64,000 nucleotides of DNA from Charina bottae (lineage: Eukaryota; Chordata; Lepidosauria; Squamata; Charinaidae): the NCBI GenBank assembly GCA_023362775.1, contig JALMGJ010000020.1, forward strand, positions 7,195,501 through 7,259,500, written 5' to 3'. Below are positions 28,401-40,400 of this stretch, in pieces. Every line of letters starts with the position of its first letter. Position 1 is the stretch's first letter. Made by a program: the position numbers and the translations under genes. The notes beneath the pieces were generated by a model, which saw nothing but the letters and a program-made list of their open reading frames with translations, did no database searches and was not told where the DNA came from.

Positions 28401-31400
28401 ATCCCCTGAGCAATGTCTGCCTGAAAATATAGCAGAATCAATTGTAAAGGATGAGGGAGCCCATCCCTGTCGTATAATGTCTGCAGACTGCCCAGTTTCA
28501 TAAGAGTATTTGTTTGGCACCCAATATTGACCTGACAAGCTCTGTAAGATTGGTCTCCTGTTGTATTGCTTCTCTTCAAATTCACTAGAAAGCCAAATGA
28601 ATCCAGAGGTTTTGATCCTGGTGAAGAGAGATGAGATGATGATCTAGATAAGGATAAATGTGAACCTACTCCTTCCTTAGGCAGGCCACCAGTACTATAT
28701 TGATCTTTTTGAATACTCACAGTGATTAGGATATGCCAAAATGATCAACCTAGATAGATAGATATATCATTGACCAATAAAATACATAAAACAAAGAGTT
28801 ATCCCCTAGTATCAGTAACTGTTAACCATTTGTAGGTGAAGTTTACAAAAAGCGTAGCAGAATTTTGCTACTTTCAGAGAGATACATTTACCTTCATTGT
28901 TTAACAGAAAACATAAGTAAAACTTGTCAGAATGCCACGGGAATGTAAACAAAAGGGGGGTAATCAGCTGGTGGCGAATGTCCCTATAAAACTGACAATA
29001 CAAGAGAACATGGGCTGTGGTCTCTACAGCACCCGTGTGACAGGGCCAGAGACGGGTTTCATATGGGGTTTTCTTATATTTCTCCTCCAAAACAGCTGTA
29101 GGGAGGGCATTCAATGGGGCTAGTGTTAGGGCTCTCCTAAATTTGGGAACTGTGATATAATATAAATATGGAGCTGGTTTGGACAGTAAGATTTGATTGT
29201 TGACAAATATATTACGAGTAAAAGCAGCAATTTCTGTTTGGCCTTCTATATCTAAGATCCTTTGCCTTAGAAGTGATCTGGCTTAGTCTGACTCTAAGAT
29301 GGCATCACTGGAGAAACCATAGAGGCTCAGCCTCTTTTGGATAGCTGTTTCCCAGGAAGATTTAAAATTATCTACCAGTATTAGATGGGTCAGTCCACTG
29401 GGGTTGTGATGTAATTTTAACCAGTAGGTAAAGTTATTTATCCAGAGGTTAGATTCAAGTTTAATAACTCCTGCTTCCCGTCAAAGTACAGCATTTGGAA
29501 CACAGCAGGTAACCTGGAAGATATTTCTTAGAAATTTTGTTTGGATTCTTTCTAAGGCAGTCATGTTGTTATATGGTCCCAATTGACCCCCGTATAGCAG
29601 TTGTGCTCTGGCTTTAGCTGCAAACAACTTAATTGCAGCAGGGATAAACTGTGCTCCTCTGGTAAAGTAATATGTTTGGATAGCTGATGCAGATCTCTGT
29701 GAATTGCTAGTTACATAGTCCAGGTGGGCATTTCTGCTTCCTGTAGCTTGAAAAACTATCCCGAGATAACTAAATATATTAACCTGCTCAATGGGCCGCA
29801 CGCCTAAGTTCGTGTTTCTCTGCTTTGGATGTTTGGAGAAAGTAAGTATTTTAGTTTTGGTGTAATTTATTATTAATTCCTCACTACAGTAATGCATAAG
29901 TGATCTCAAGGGTCTTTTGAGGCCAATAGAAGTTAATGACAGAATTACTGCATCATCGGTATAGAGTAATAAATTGACATGTCTTTGGGCTAATTTAGGG
30001 GGATGAAAAGTGGAGTTATTAAATGAGGGACCAATGAGTTTATGTATAATAGTTGAATAAAACTGGAGCCAATACACATCCCTGTCTGACTCCCCTCCTT
30101 ACAGGTATTTCCTTTGTGACATGTCCATGGTTACTGTACCTGACTTTCAATCTTGTATTCTTGTGTATTTTAATGAGCAGCAAGAGTAGACGTTTGTTAA
30201 TTGTGGGATTTTTCAGTTTATACCACAGTTTGGATCTAGATGCTGTGTCAAAAGCTGACCTAAAGTCAATAAATGCTGCATAAAGGGATTGTCCTGATTT
30301 ATGGGTATACTTTTCTACCAAATGTTGCAGCACCAAAGCATGGTCTAACGTTGATCGTCCTACTCTAAATCCAGCCTGTTCATCCATCAGACTGTCTTCA
30401 GATTCAAGCCAATCATTTAGTTTCTCCTGGAGATGTTTAGCATACATTTTGCTGATCTGACTTAACAAACTCATTGGGCGGTAGTTAGCTGGATCGTCTC
30501 TCCTGCCCTTCTTATATATTGGTATTATGATAGCCAAGCCCCAGTCCTTTGGTATCATGGCTGAACGGTCTATCGCAGTGAAAAGTGAGGCTAGCACTGG
30601 GGTCCACCATTCCAAATTATTTTTTATTACTTCATACGTAATAAAGTCTGAACCAGGGGCTTTCCCTGGTTTGAACAGTTTTTATATTTCTGATCTCTGA
30701 GCACAAGACTGGGGGACAATGGGGAAGGGAGGTTGCATCCAACTCCAACTCTGCCAGGGAATTCTCTGCTTGACCATATAGGGTAGCAAAATGGTGTTCC
30801 CATACACTGGCTGGTATATATGGCAAAGAGCTATAAATATTGTTAAAGAAAGAAGGGGCTACCAGCCTCCAAAAGATAGCAGGGATTTTTGCACTGGCAG
30901 CCGCTATCAAGCGTTGCCAGGATACCCTCATAACATTCTGGTTTTTTTTTTACAGATTAACTGTTTATACTGTTTTTTCAACGTCATTAACTCAGAAATT
31001 GTACAACAGCCAGGATTCTCTTTATATAATTTAAAATGGCAGTTTATTTTTTTTAATAATTTTTATTTTTAAAATACAATAACAAAACACACAATCAATA
31101 ACAACAACAAAGATCAATCAAACAACCAAAACATAACACATATAATTTTATAAACTTAACCTCTACGTGCACCCATCACCCATGGGACTTGTAACTCTCC
31201 TTATCTCTTTACTTTTTATTATCATACATTTTTAATTCTTAATAAGCCCTCTTCTCCAAAAAGATAATATATATTTATCTGGTTTTACTCCTTTCCCTTT
31301 AATAAAGACATATTCCAGAAATTCACCCCATATAACTTTAAAATCGTTCCTTTTCACCACAAGTTTAAAGGGGTTTAAAGAGGTATGGAATATTGCTATT

Positions 31401-34400
31401 GTTAAGATTTGGGAATTAAATCTAGAACTTACAGATAGAACAGAATGAAAATGTATCAAATGTATCTAGGTGAAAGGGTATAGAAACTATGTCATTCTAT
31501 CAGCAAGAAAGATGATGACACAAGGATGTAATAGGACTGATGCAACCTACTGGCAAGAGTATGCAAATGTGTCATGTGGCTGATGCAATGCTACTGTGAG
31601 TCCTGATTAGACAGATATATGTATAAAGGTACTGTGTAAGGTGCTATATTTTCTCTCTATTTGATGTGCCTCTGGACAACGTATCTGTATTTCTTGGACT
31701 GCTGTGTATGAAGACTGTGTATGTATAATTGTAAATAGACTTTTTACCTAAACCTCTTTCGTGCGAGTCTGTTTACTCCTATCAGGACTGGAAGAACGTA
31801 CTGCTCTATGGCTTCTTGGATATTGGGCTGCCCCAGAACCGCTGACTCTGACAGCTATTAATGACAAATTGACTTGTGAACTAAAATATAGAAAGGGTTT
31901 GGTAAAATGGCAGTTGAGAGAATTCCAAGCTTCACAACATTCATGGTCGAACTAGGCATGATGTATTCTTGGATCATGCCTAATTGTAACAGACTGGGGG
32001 GCTGTTAACAATGATTGAAATAATTTGGTCAGGTTATTAAAATTAGTCACTATGGTGTCATCTGACTTACCCTCCACTACTGTTGAATAAAGAGACTTGG
32101 CTGGTTCCCTACTAACGGAGTTAGTAACTATTGTTGCTTGCTGAGGTGTCCATTTAGCACGAATGGGACAAAGGTCATCAGCCACTGATGCAACATGGCA
32201 AGAAGGTAGAAACAATCTATCAGAATTTTTCAGGTACAGAGTAATGGGGAAATGGTCACTTTCAGGTTGACTGACAGTTACAAACTTACATAGATAGGGG
32301 ATTAAACTCAGAGATCCCAGCATAGTCTAACAGGGAAGGCTTGGTGCCAGCCCAGTGGGTATACTCTGCTGGGTAATCATCACTAGTAGACCCATTTAAA
32401 ATTACCAAATTCAGCTTTGTGAAATTTCGAACAAGGCAGAGCCCTCTATAGTCACTGTATATGTCATTAGATTGGCGGCACAGAATAGGGGGTGTTATTA
32501 TAGAGGGTAAAGGTTGGTGATGAAATTTGGCAAAAAGCAATTTGTCATTTGCTCCAATTCTTGCATTAAAATCGCCAGCCAATATTAAATATGCTGCAGG
32601 GAATGCCACCATTAGATCTTCCACATAGGTATCTATTTTATTCCATACATGCCTTATCTGTGAACGTATATGCAGGGGTGGGATATACACATTAATCAAA
32701 AGAAGTTGACTCCTATTGAATTGAAGCAGAACTGCCAATGCATACTGGTCTAGTGGTTGTAAACTAGTTATCTGAGCCTGCAGTGAGGTAGATGTTAAGA
32801 TACCTAAACCCCCGCAAAGCCTCCCATGACCTGCACCAGGCACAGCTTCCAGTGTGGTTGTCTTAAACCCCTCAGCTAACAATTCACCTGCATGCCACGT
32901 TTCCTGGAAAAAAACTGTCATAGATCAACCTATATATAGAAAAGGATTCAGAATAAAGTTCATGTGCTGCGTGAATCAGTACGTCTATATATAGAAAGCA
33001 TGTATTTTTTCTGAAGGCATTCCAGAGTGCCAGACCTGAGCACCTCTCTATTCAGAACCTGTAGTATCTCATATATTTATCTACCTTTTTTTATTCATGA
33101 TCGTGCTTAGCATCCCCATGCCGGATGTTATCCAGAGACAGTAGGTACAAAATGTTGCAATCTCTTCCTACAGTACTGGTATGACTGTGCAGTCACTGCT
33201 GCTCCAATTTACTCTCTAGCTTCCCTGGAGTCATTCATCTTGGATGATTAAAAAGGAAGCACTTTCCCCCACTGATTGTTTAACTAGCACCTCCTCTAAT
33301 GGGTCACCAAACAGTTTTCCCCCCTTGAGAAGTCCTGTAGCAGGAACCATCTTGGACTCAGAGTCCACACTCTTATTCTTGTCCTGACAGGGGCGTGTCT
33401 ATCCATCCACAGCTTATGCTTATTGGTTTGTTTATGGTTTCCTGACAACTATTACCCTCACTGAGACCATCATCTAGTTCTGAAATGTTCACATATTCTA
33501 ATGTGATGATTTTGAGTATCAGAGGGGATGCAAAATGTCTGACCCATAGAGCACAGGGATTGGAAGAGTCTTTAGCAAAATCAATTGCAGTTTGCAACAG
33601 GGAAGTTGCAAATATATTAATTGGTTGCTGTGAAAATCTGCTTGTGTGTTCATGCATGCATAGCAGGGATCACATTCCCTTAGGCTGGCGTAGCATTTAA
33701 TGTGTAACATCCAGTAAAAGGCGTCTCTGGATGAAGACTTGTGCTGAAAAGAAGAAAGGCTAGAAAAGCACCTTTCTTGGCTTGTAACACATCAATACTC
33801 TCCAGAAATATGCATTGCAATTTTTCTCCCAACGGCCTTTTATTTTCTGTGCACATTCACCCTCACAACAATTGTCTCTCTCCCCTCCTCCCCACTCAAT
33901 GTCCTGGAATGGAACAGTAACATAGCTATTGCTCTTCCATTAAAAAAAAAGATTCAGGAAATCTCTGCTTGATGTCCACTTACCTTGCATTTGCCACTGC
34001 TGCTCTGACTGCTGCCCAGGCCACTACAAAGACAGCAGGGAAACCTACAAATATGAAAAATGTGTTGCCAGCTGTTAGAAGAGATTTGAAATAAAAATGG
34101 AAAATCCCTTCTTCTCAGGTAAAGGAAAGGAATAGAAGTATTTGGATAGAGCAGGAACCATGGGGAACAAAGTGCCTTCTCCTCAATGGACTAGAACTTC
34201 TAAGAGGTCACCATTCAAAGCAATTGCATAGCTGTGGGTGCTTCTAACCTTCATCATTTGCGAGAGGTTGGCATTCTGAATACAGACATTTATTATCCAC
34301 AAAGTACAGAGGAGATGGAGAAGAGAAGGAGGGTGATCTGTTGAAAAGTTAGTCAGTCCTAGGGTTCCAAAGACATCTGCACAGGAAGAAAGACTGATTG

Positions 34401-37400
34401 TTGCTCTGTGTAGACAGCAACTGCAGCGCACCCTTTTGTAAGAAGTAGCACCTCCAACAATGGCCTTTCTGTGATAATTTCTTCTCTGCGAAGGCCAGTG
34501 GCCTTAAAATAATAATTGAACTTCAGATCAACTCCTCCCTTCAGAGGAAAGAGCTCTAGGTCAGATGTTTACAATTTTTTTGGGCTGGGGGTTCCATCTG
34601 ACTTTCAGGGTGTGCTGCAAAAAGTAGCTGGTGGGACCAGGATAAAACCAAATTTGATTTCATTTCATTTAAATTGAATTAAAATGAAACTGAATTAAAA
34701 CGAAACAGATTTCATACCATTACATTCCAGTCTGAATTTAATAATGTTTCTTGTCACATTAAAAATTACAGTTTAATAACAATTTTTGGATGTCTCTGGG
34801 AGCCATACGCCAAACCACACTTTGTTAGGAGAAATGCCTATTCTTTGCAATATTGATTTGGGTCTGATTTAGTGAGCAATAATTATTTGGATTACAGCAC
34901 AATAATTTATACTATCCAAATTAAACTGAATAAAATCCATCTTCCAATTATCCAGATTTACTTTGTATTCCCAGAAATTTATCAGCCCCCCAGATCAGGA
35001 TTCAGCAGTGAAGTATAGGTCTCCCAACACTTCATAGCTTCTTGATGGCAGAAAACGCACAGACTCCTGCTTTCTCACAGCTCACTGGCCCCATTAATTC
35101 TCCTTGTTGGCTTTTCATCAAAGTGAAAAGGAAAAAATCTCAACTGACTGTGTTACTGTGGTCTTTCTACTACGCTCAGCTGCTCCTAGATTTAGAGAGA
35201 ACTAAAGTTGAAATCCATCAAAGGGTCTGACATCACATGGCAAATGGAGGTATAACATTATGAAGTTTCTTTTATCATTGTATTTCTATTTTATTCTATT
35301 TTTGTTGGGGTTTGAATAAATACCCAGAATTTACAGATAGATTAATTAGACAGGAGAGGTAAATAGGTGAGAGGTAATACTTCCTGCAAGTCATTCAATT
35401 AGCAGCCATTGTTGAAGTAAGTGGTGACACATACTGCAGCTGATATAGTTTAAGCTGGGTGTGGCAGATAATTTGTTTGACCTATAACAAGGGTCGGAAA
35501 TGGCGGCTCGCGAGCCAGATGCGGCTCTTTGGCCCCTTGAGTGTGGCTCTTCCGCAGCTGAACTCACCCCCGCCCCTTCCACGTGATTGACCCCCGCCCG
35601 CAAACCCCGCCCCCTGGCTCTCGCACTGAGCGAGGCCCGGCGCGGCAGGGAGGCGCTGCTGGCCCGGGACGCGGCGCTGTCGGAGGCGGCGCAGGAGCGG
35701 CTGCAGGGGCTGCCGCGGCTGGAGATGGCGCTGCTCCGCGGCATCCAGGTGCTGGGCGAGGGCGTGGGCCCGGGACGCGAGCGGCAGGGTGGCGCAGGGC
35801 GAAGAGCAGCCTGCTCTCCCCTTGGCCGCCTCCGGTCCGAGCCTGGCTCAGTTCCCCCGGCCGCTGCAGGGTTCGGGTTAGCGGGGGGGGGGAGAGGACG
35901 CCGAACGGCGGGGTGGGGGGATTGATGGGGCAGGAGGGTGTACCCGCTGGCTGGCTGGCTTTCTTCCACCGCCCGCTCTGCACGGGAGCGGAGCGCACTG
36001 CCAAATCACATCCGCGCCCACCCCTGCCCTTTTCCGAATACCCCCCTCCAATCCTTGGAAGGCGAGGCCCTGGTGGTGTGGGGGGGGGGCGAGGAGGATT
36101 CTCAGTCGGGAGGGGGAAATCCCCGGGTCTGCGGAGGTCTTTCCGCGCCGCCTTGAGGCGCGCGTGGGCGCCCAGGGCAGGGGAGGAACGGGGAGCGCCA
36201 GGGGACTCACCCACTGCTGCTCAGCTGCCACCTTCCTCCTCCGCTTCAGCCGCCCGCCCGCCGAGTCCCGGCCCTTCAGCCCCCGCTGGGGGGAGGGGGG
36301 CAGGGACTCAGCGCCCGCACGCCCGGAGCCCAGCAGAGCTGCATCTCGCCCCGCCCCGCCCTCCCAGAGTGGCCAGCGGAGCGCCACCGGCGCCCACCTG
36401 CTCGGGCAGGTACCAGCCTCTCTGCACGCTCCTTCCGCTGCTGCTGCTGCAGGGAGACGGCGTCCACCCGGCCCAGCTGCCCGGGGTCCAGGGAGATCAG
36501 CTCCGGCGGGATCTTTGGCGAAGAGCGGCCGTGGGGGGGGGGGGAACGAGGCAGGCAGCGACAAGCGGCGCGAGGCGGGAGGCAAGCGGGTGGGGCGGAG
36601 GACGCGTTTCTCTTCCTTCCCCCTCTTTAAAGCGGCTCGCCTGGGCTTTGGGTTCCCACACCCAGCTCCCACAAACCCGCCACCGCAGCAGCGCAAACCC
36701 ACTCCTTCCAAGGAAAGGTGTGAATTGTATCTTGCCCTGCGCTGTTTGATCTTCTATGAAGTGGCAGAAAAACATCAGGAATAAAACCATGCCCGGAAAG
36801 ATTCTCTGATTTAACATCCTTAAGTTATTTCCCTCCAGCGAAAGAGACGAGCGCAACCCGAGTGGCAGGAACCAGACCAGGGGAAGAAAGGGCGAGCACG
36901 CCCGTCGCACAGCCTGCTTATGATCGCTCTATCTATTGAATGAATGTCAGCCTCTGAATGCAGTCTCTCTTTAAATCGAATGGGGTCTTAGTTGTGCGGT
37001 GGGCGGTCTCCTAACGTGTGTGTGTGTGTGTGTATGGGGGGTTGGTTATGAGAGAAAGGGAGGGAGGGAGAGGGGGAGGAGGGTGTGTGTATGCGCGCGC
37101 GTGTGTTTGGGTGGTGGGGGGAGATTTAAAAAACTTCGGCGTGAATCCCTTGCCGATTATTTTTCTCCAAAGGTGTGCGCGCACGCGCGCGGGTCTACCC
37201 AGTGCTTCTACTCACCAACCCCTACCCCCCCCCGCCCCACTTTGATCAAATCGGCAGGAGAATCGCCCGGGCTTGGCACCCAGTGGAGCAGGAAGGAAGA
37301 AGTGGGTTTGCGCTGCTGCGGTGGCGGGTTTGTGGGAGCTGGGTGTGGGAACCCAAAGCCCAGGTGAGCCGCTTTAAAGAGGGGGAAGGAAGAGAAACGC

Positions 37401-40400
37401 ATCCTCCGCCCCACCCGCTTGCCTCCCGCCTCGCGCCGCTTGTCGCCGCCTGCCTCGTTCCCCCCCCCACGGCCGCTCTTCGCCAAAGATCCCGCCGGAG
37501 CTGATCTCCCTGGACCCCGGGCAGCTGGGCCGGGTGGACGCCGTCTCCCTGCAGCAGCAGCAGCGGAAGGAGTGTGCAGAGAGGCTGGTACCTGCCCGAG
37601 CAGGTGGGCACCGGTGGCGCTCCGCTGGCCACTCTGGGAGGGCGGGGCGGGGCGAGACGCAGCTCTGCTGGGCTCCGGGCGTGCGGGCGCTGAGTCCCTG
37701 CCCCCCTCCCCCCAGCGGGGGCTGAAGGGCCGGGACTCGGCGGGCGGGCGGCTGAAGCGGAGGAGGAAGGTGGCAGCCGAGCAGCAGCGGGTGAGTCCCC
37801 TGGCGCTCCCCGTTCCTCCCCTGCCCCGGCTCCGCCCTGGCTCCTTGGTTCGGAACAGCTTGGCTGCCGAGGCAGAGGCGCAGCTGGCGCCCTCCGAAGC
37901 TGGAGCCCCCGCAGCCCGCAGATCGGCGCTGGATCACTTCCGGAAATAGCGGGGGGAAAGGCCGGCCGCCTTCTGCAGGCAAGGAGGGAGGGGCGGGAAG
38001 CCGGTGGGGGGGGAAACTGCTACATGGGCCCTCCCACGCGCCCCAATAAGCCACGTGATTGGCCCCCGCCCGCAAACCCCGCCCCCTTCCACGTGATTGG
38101 CCCCCGCCCGCAAACCCCGCCCCCTTCCACGCGATTGGCCCCCGCCCGCAAACCCCGCCCCCTGGCTCTCGAGCACTTCAAAATGTGCACGAGCATATCA
38201 AAATGGCTCCCGGCAAAAAAAGTTTGCCGACCCCTGACCTATAACATGATTGGTTGATATTTGTATAAAAGTAGAGAAGTTCTGGTGTTCATTCTTCTCA
38301 TTACTATCTTCTCATCTGTATCTGTGTTGGACGTTACTGGACTGTATTGTACTACGTACAGTATGTATATAGAGTAAATAGATTATTTTATCTAATCTCT
38401 TGTGAGTGTCTGCTTACTCAATAGAACGTATTGCTCTGAGGTCTAGAAGTAACATTGGCAGCCCCAGCGCTGTGTACTCTATCAATTTTATTTTATCTCA
38501 TGTTTTATATTTTATTATATTCCATTTTTCTCTTACTCTGGTTTTTAGCCTAAATCTTTCAGGTTTTATATGATTACACTGTTTTAGCTATATTCAGTCC
38601 TTTTTTATGTTTTGCTTTTTTGCCTTGCTGGTCATTGACTATAGTTAAATAAATGTGATTTGATTTTGAATCACATAAACAGCTGCACTAGTATCTTTTC
38701 TGTAGGCAAGAAAAAAGCCATACACAACAGTCAATTGCCCATTGCCAGTGAGAAGATATACCTTACTTTTGTAACCTTTGGATTTAAATTCCCATCTTCC
38801 CAAATTAACAGATATTTAGCAAGGCACTTGGTGGCCTTGAAAACAAGCAGTTGTATGTTTACAGCTATCTCTGACTTGGGAACCTTTAGTTCCTGTCTCA
38901 ACCCTCAAAATCCCTATGACACGAGTGATCTGATCCAAGGAGTCTGGAGTTTGATGTAAAATTTTAAATATTCTGCTTCTGCTGGAAATAAGAATTCATG
39001 TACTGTGACAAATTGATTTATATAGAGATCTTTCTTTAAGTAATTAAAAGTGTATATTTTATTTACAGAATAGAAAATGTCTAATAATTCAATAATAATC
39101 CATAGAAAGTGCTAATGTCAAGCTATACCAGAAAAAACATAAGCACATCAAAGAAATATGGCATGTAAAACACAAAAGGAAAACCAAAAGAAAATAATGA
39201 CATACAAATACAGGACTGTATCCAATTAGCGGAATGGGGCTTTTACTGAATCAAAGAGCCTTCTATTCATAGAGGAACACCAAGCAGCACTATGTTATAT
39301 AAACATTTAAAGTGGTGTAACACTTAAGAGGTCTTTGAGGAGAATGATTTAGCACTATCAAATCCAAACGATTGTTCATAATTATTATTTAAAGCCTGAA
39401 GTGCATTCTTTTCAGATTGAATTAAAACCATCCACCTTCTTTTAAATAGAAATAATTTGAAATAAAATAATAACATTTATTTTCTCCCCTTTTCAATTTT
39501 TTTAAAAAAAATATTCTTATTGCTTCAGGATACAAAAAAGGAATACAGATAAAACAATAACAAACAGGAAAATCAAAACAAAAAGTTATAAAAGATAAGA
39601 AAGAGAGCTCAGTTTTTAAACACAGCATTACACTTTGACCATGTGAAATAATATTGATTAGTATTTCCATTACATCCACAAATAGCCAGTTCATAAGCAA
39701 ACAACAAATATTTCATCAATTTAAGACACTAAATCTGTGATGGCACTATCTTTCCAATATTATCCATCAATAAACTTTCTATCAATAATCTTTGACTCAA
39801 TATGATAAAACTGAGTGTGTGTCTATGTGTTTATATTTAAACTATTGATTTATTAGATCAGAGTTATTATATATTTTATTTTATTGTTTTACCTGCACCA
39901 TTATTGATACAGAAATTACTTTGTTGTTGTTTCAACTAAGAAGCCAATAATTTACCATTTCCCCCCACTCCCAACAGCTTTATATCATTCAATGAATATT
40001 TTGTAAAGGAAATTAAGTTCCAGCTTAAAGTTCTTTAACTTAATTTTCACACAGCTCCTCTTGTGGGAGGTTGAGTTATTGCTTAGGTAGTGGAGCACTT
40101 GGTTAGTGTGGGTAGATTTAGATGTATACAGGTAGATTTAGATGTATACAGCTGTTTTCCACCAAGGCAGCTTTTCTTCATCTACCTCAGCAAAGGGTCT
40201 GTGGTTTTAACAAGAGCCTCAGAGGATGACAGCCAACCTTGTTTGAGCTTGGAAGCTAAACAGGATTGTGCCTGGCTAATTCTTGGTTGGTTGTCCACCA
40301 GGTAATTCTAGGGTTTTCCAGAAGAAAGCAATGGCATATAACTTTTGTACTGTTGCCAAGAAAACTGCATGGAGGTGTCCATGAAGTGACCAGAATTTGA

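Larger units (their letters stand above)
28740..32935 (-). mobile_element. APE-type LINE (I/Vingi-like), interrupted
   Basis: From 5' to 3' on the minus strand: endonuclease (32286-32921), linker (31952-32323), RT (29481-30615), a C-terminal cysteine/histidine region (28812-29114) and a (GATA)n-like tail at about 28750-28765. Stops and shifts break the frame; an insertion sits at 31043-31903. The Vingi affinity is a guess from the domain order and text. Confidence 0.75.
35488..38236. mobile_element. 2.75-kb GC-rich hAT element with captured exon-like DNA
   Basis: Ends caagggtcggaaatgg and, reverse-complemented, caggggtcggcaaac, flanked by a perfect 8-base duplication acctataa (35480-35487 and 38237-38244). 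The inside is very GC-rich with no transposase seen. It holds a 530-base inverted repeat (36170-36700 and 37305-37835) around a 600-base spacer, GT-AG-bounded exon-like blocks and a 38-base tandem repeat near the right end. The long open frames here are composition-driven, except perhaps the captured pieces. Confidence 0.85.
35290..38470 (+). mobile_element. LTR (plus strand), split by a hAT element
   Basis: The LTR text before 35480 and after 38245 is one unit. It has TATAAAAGTAG at about 38263-38273, gtaaatagattattttatct and gagtgtctgcttactcaata, then tggcagccccag at the end. It is related to the LTR in 31440-31800. No internal genes follow. Confidence 0.6.

Noticed and set aside
34183..34431. 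Short cysteine-rich open frame near exon 8
   Set aside because: No splice sites, homology or family pattern; the real exon is 140 bases away on the same strand.
35583..36749. A 388-codon open frame, and several others over 180 codons on both strands, in the GC-rich block
   Set aside because: They overlap in many frames, are rich in Gly/Pro/Ala/Arg, lie in a hAT element and have no domain. Stop codons are simply rare at this base composition.
40204..40330. 5S rRNA gene
   Set aside because: Only the middle of the 5S sequence is recognisable and it is diverged and followed by SINE text.
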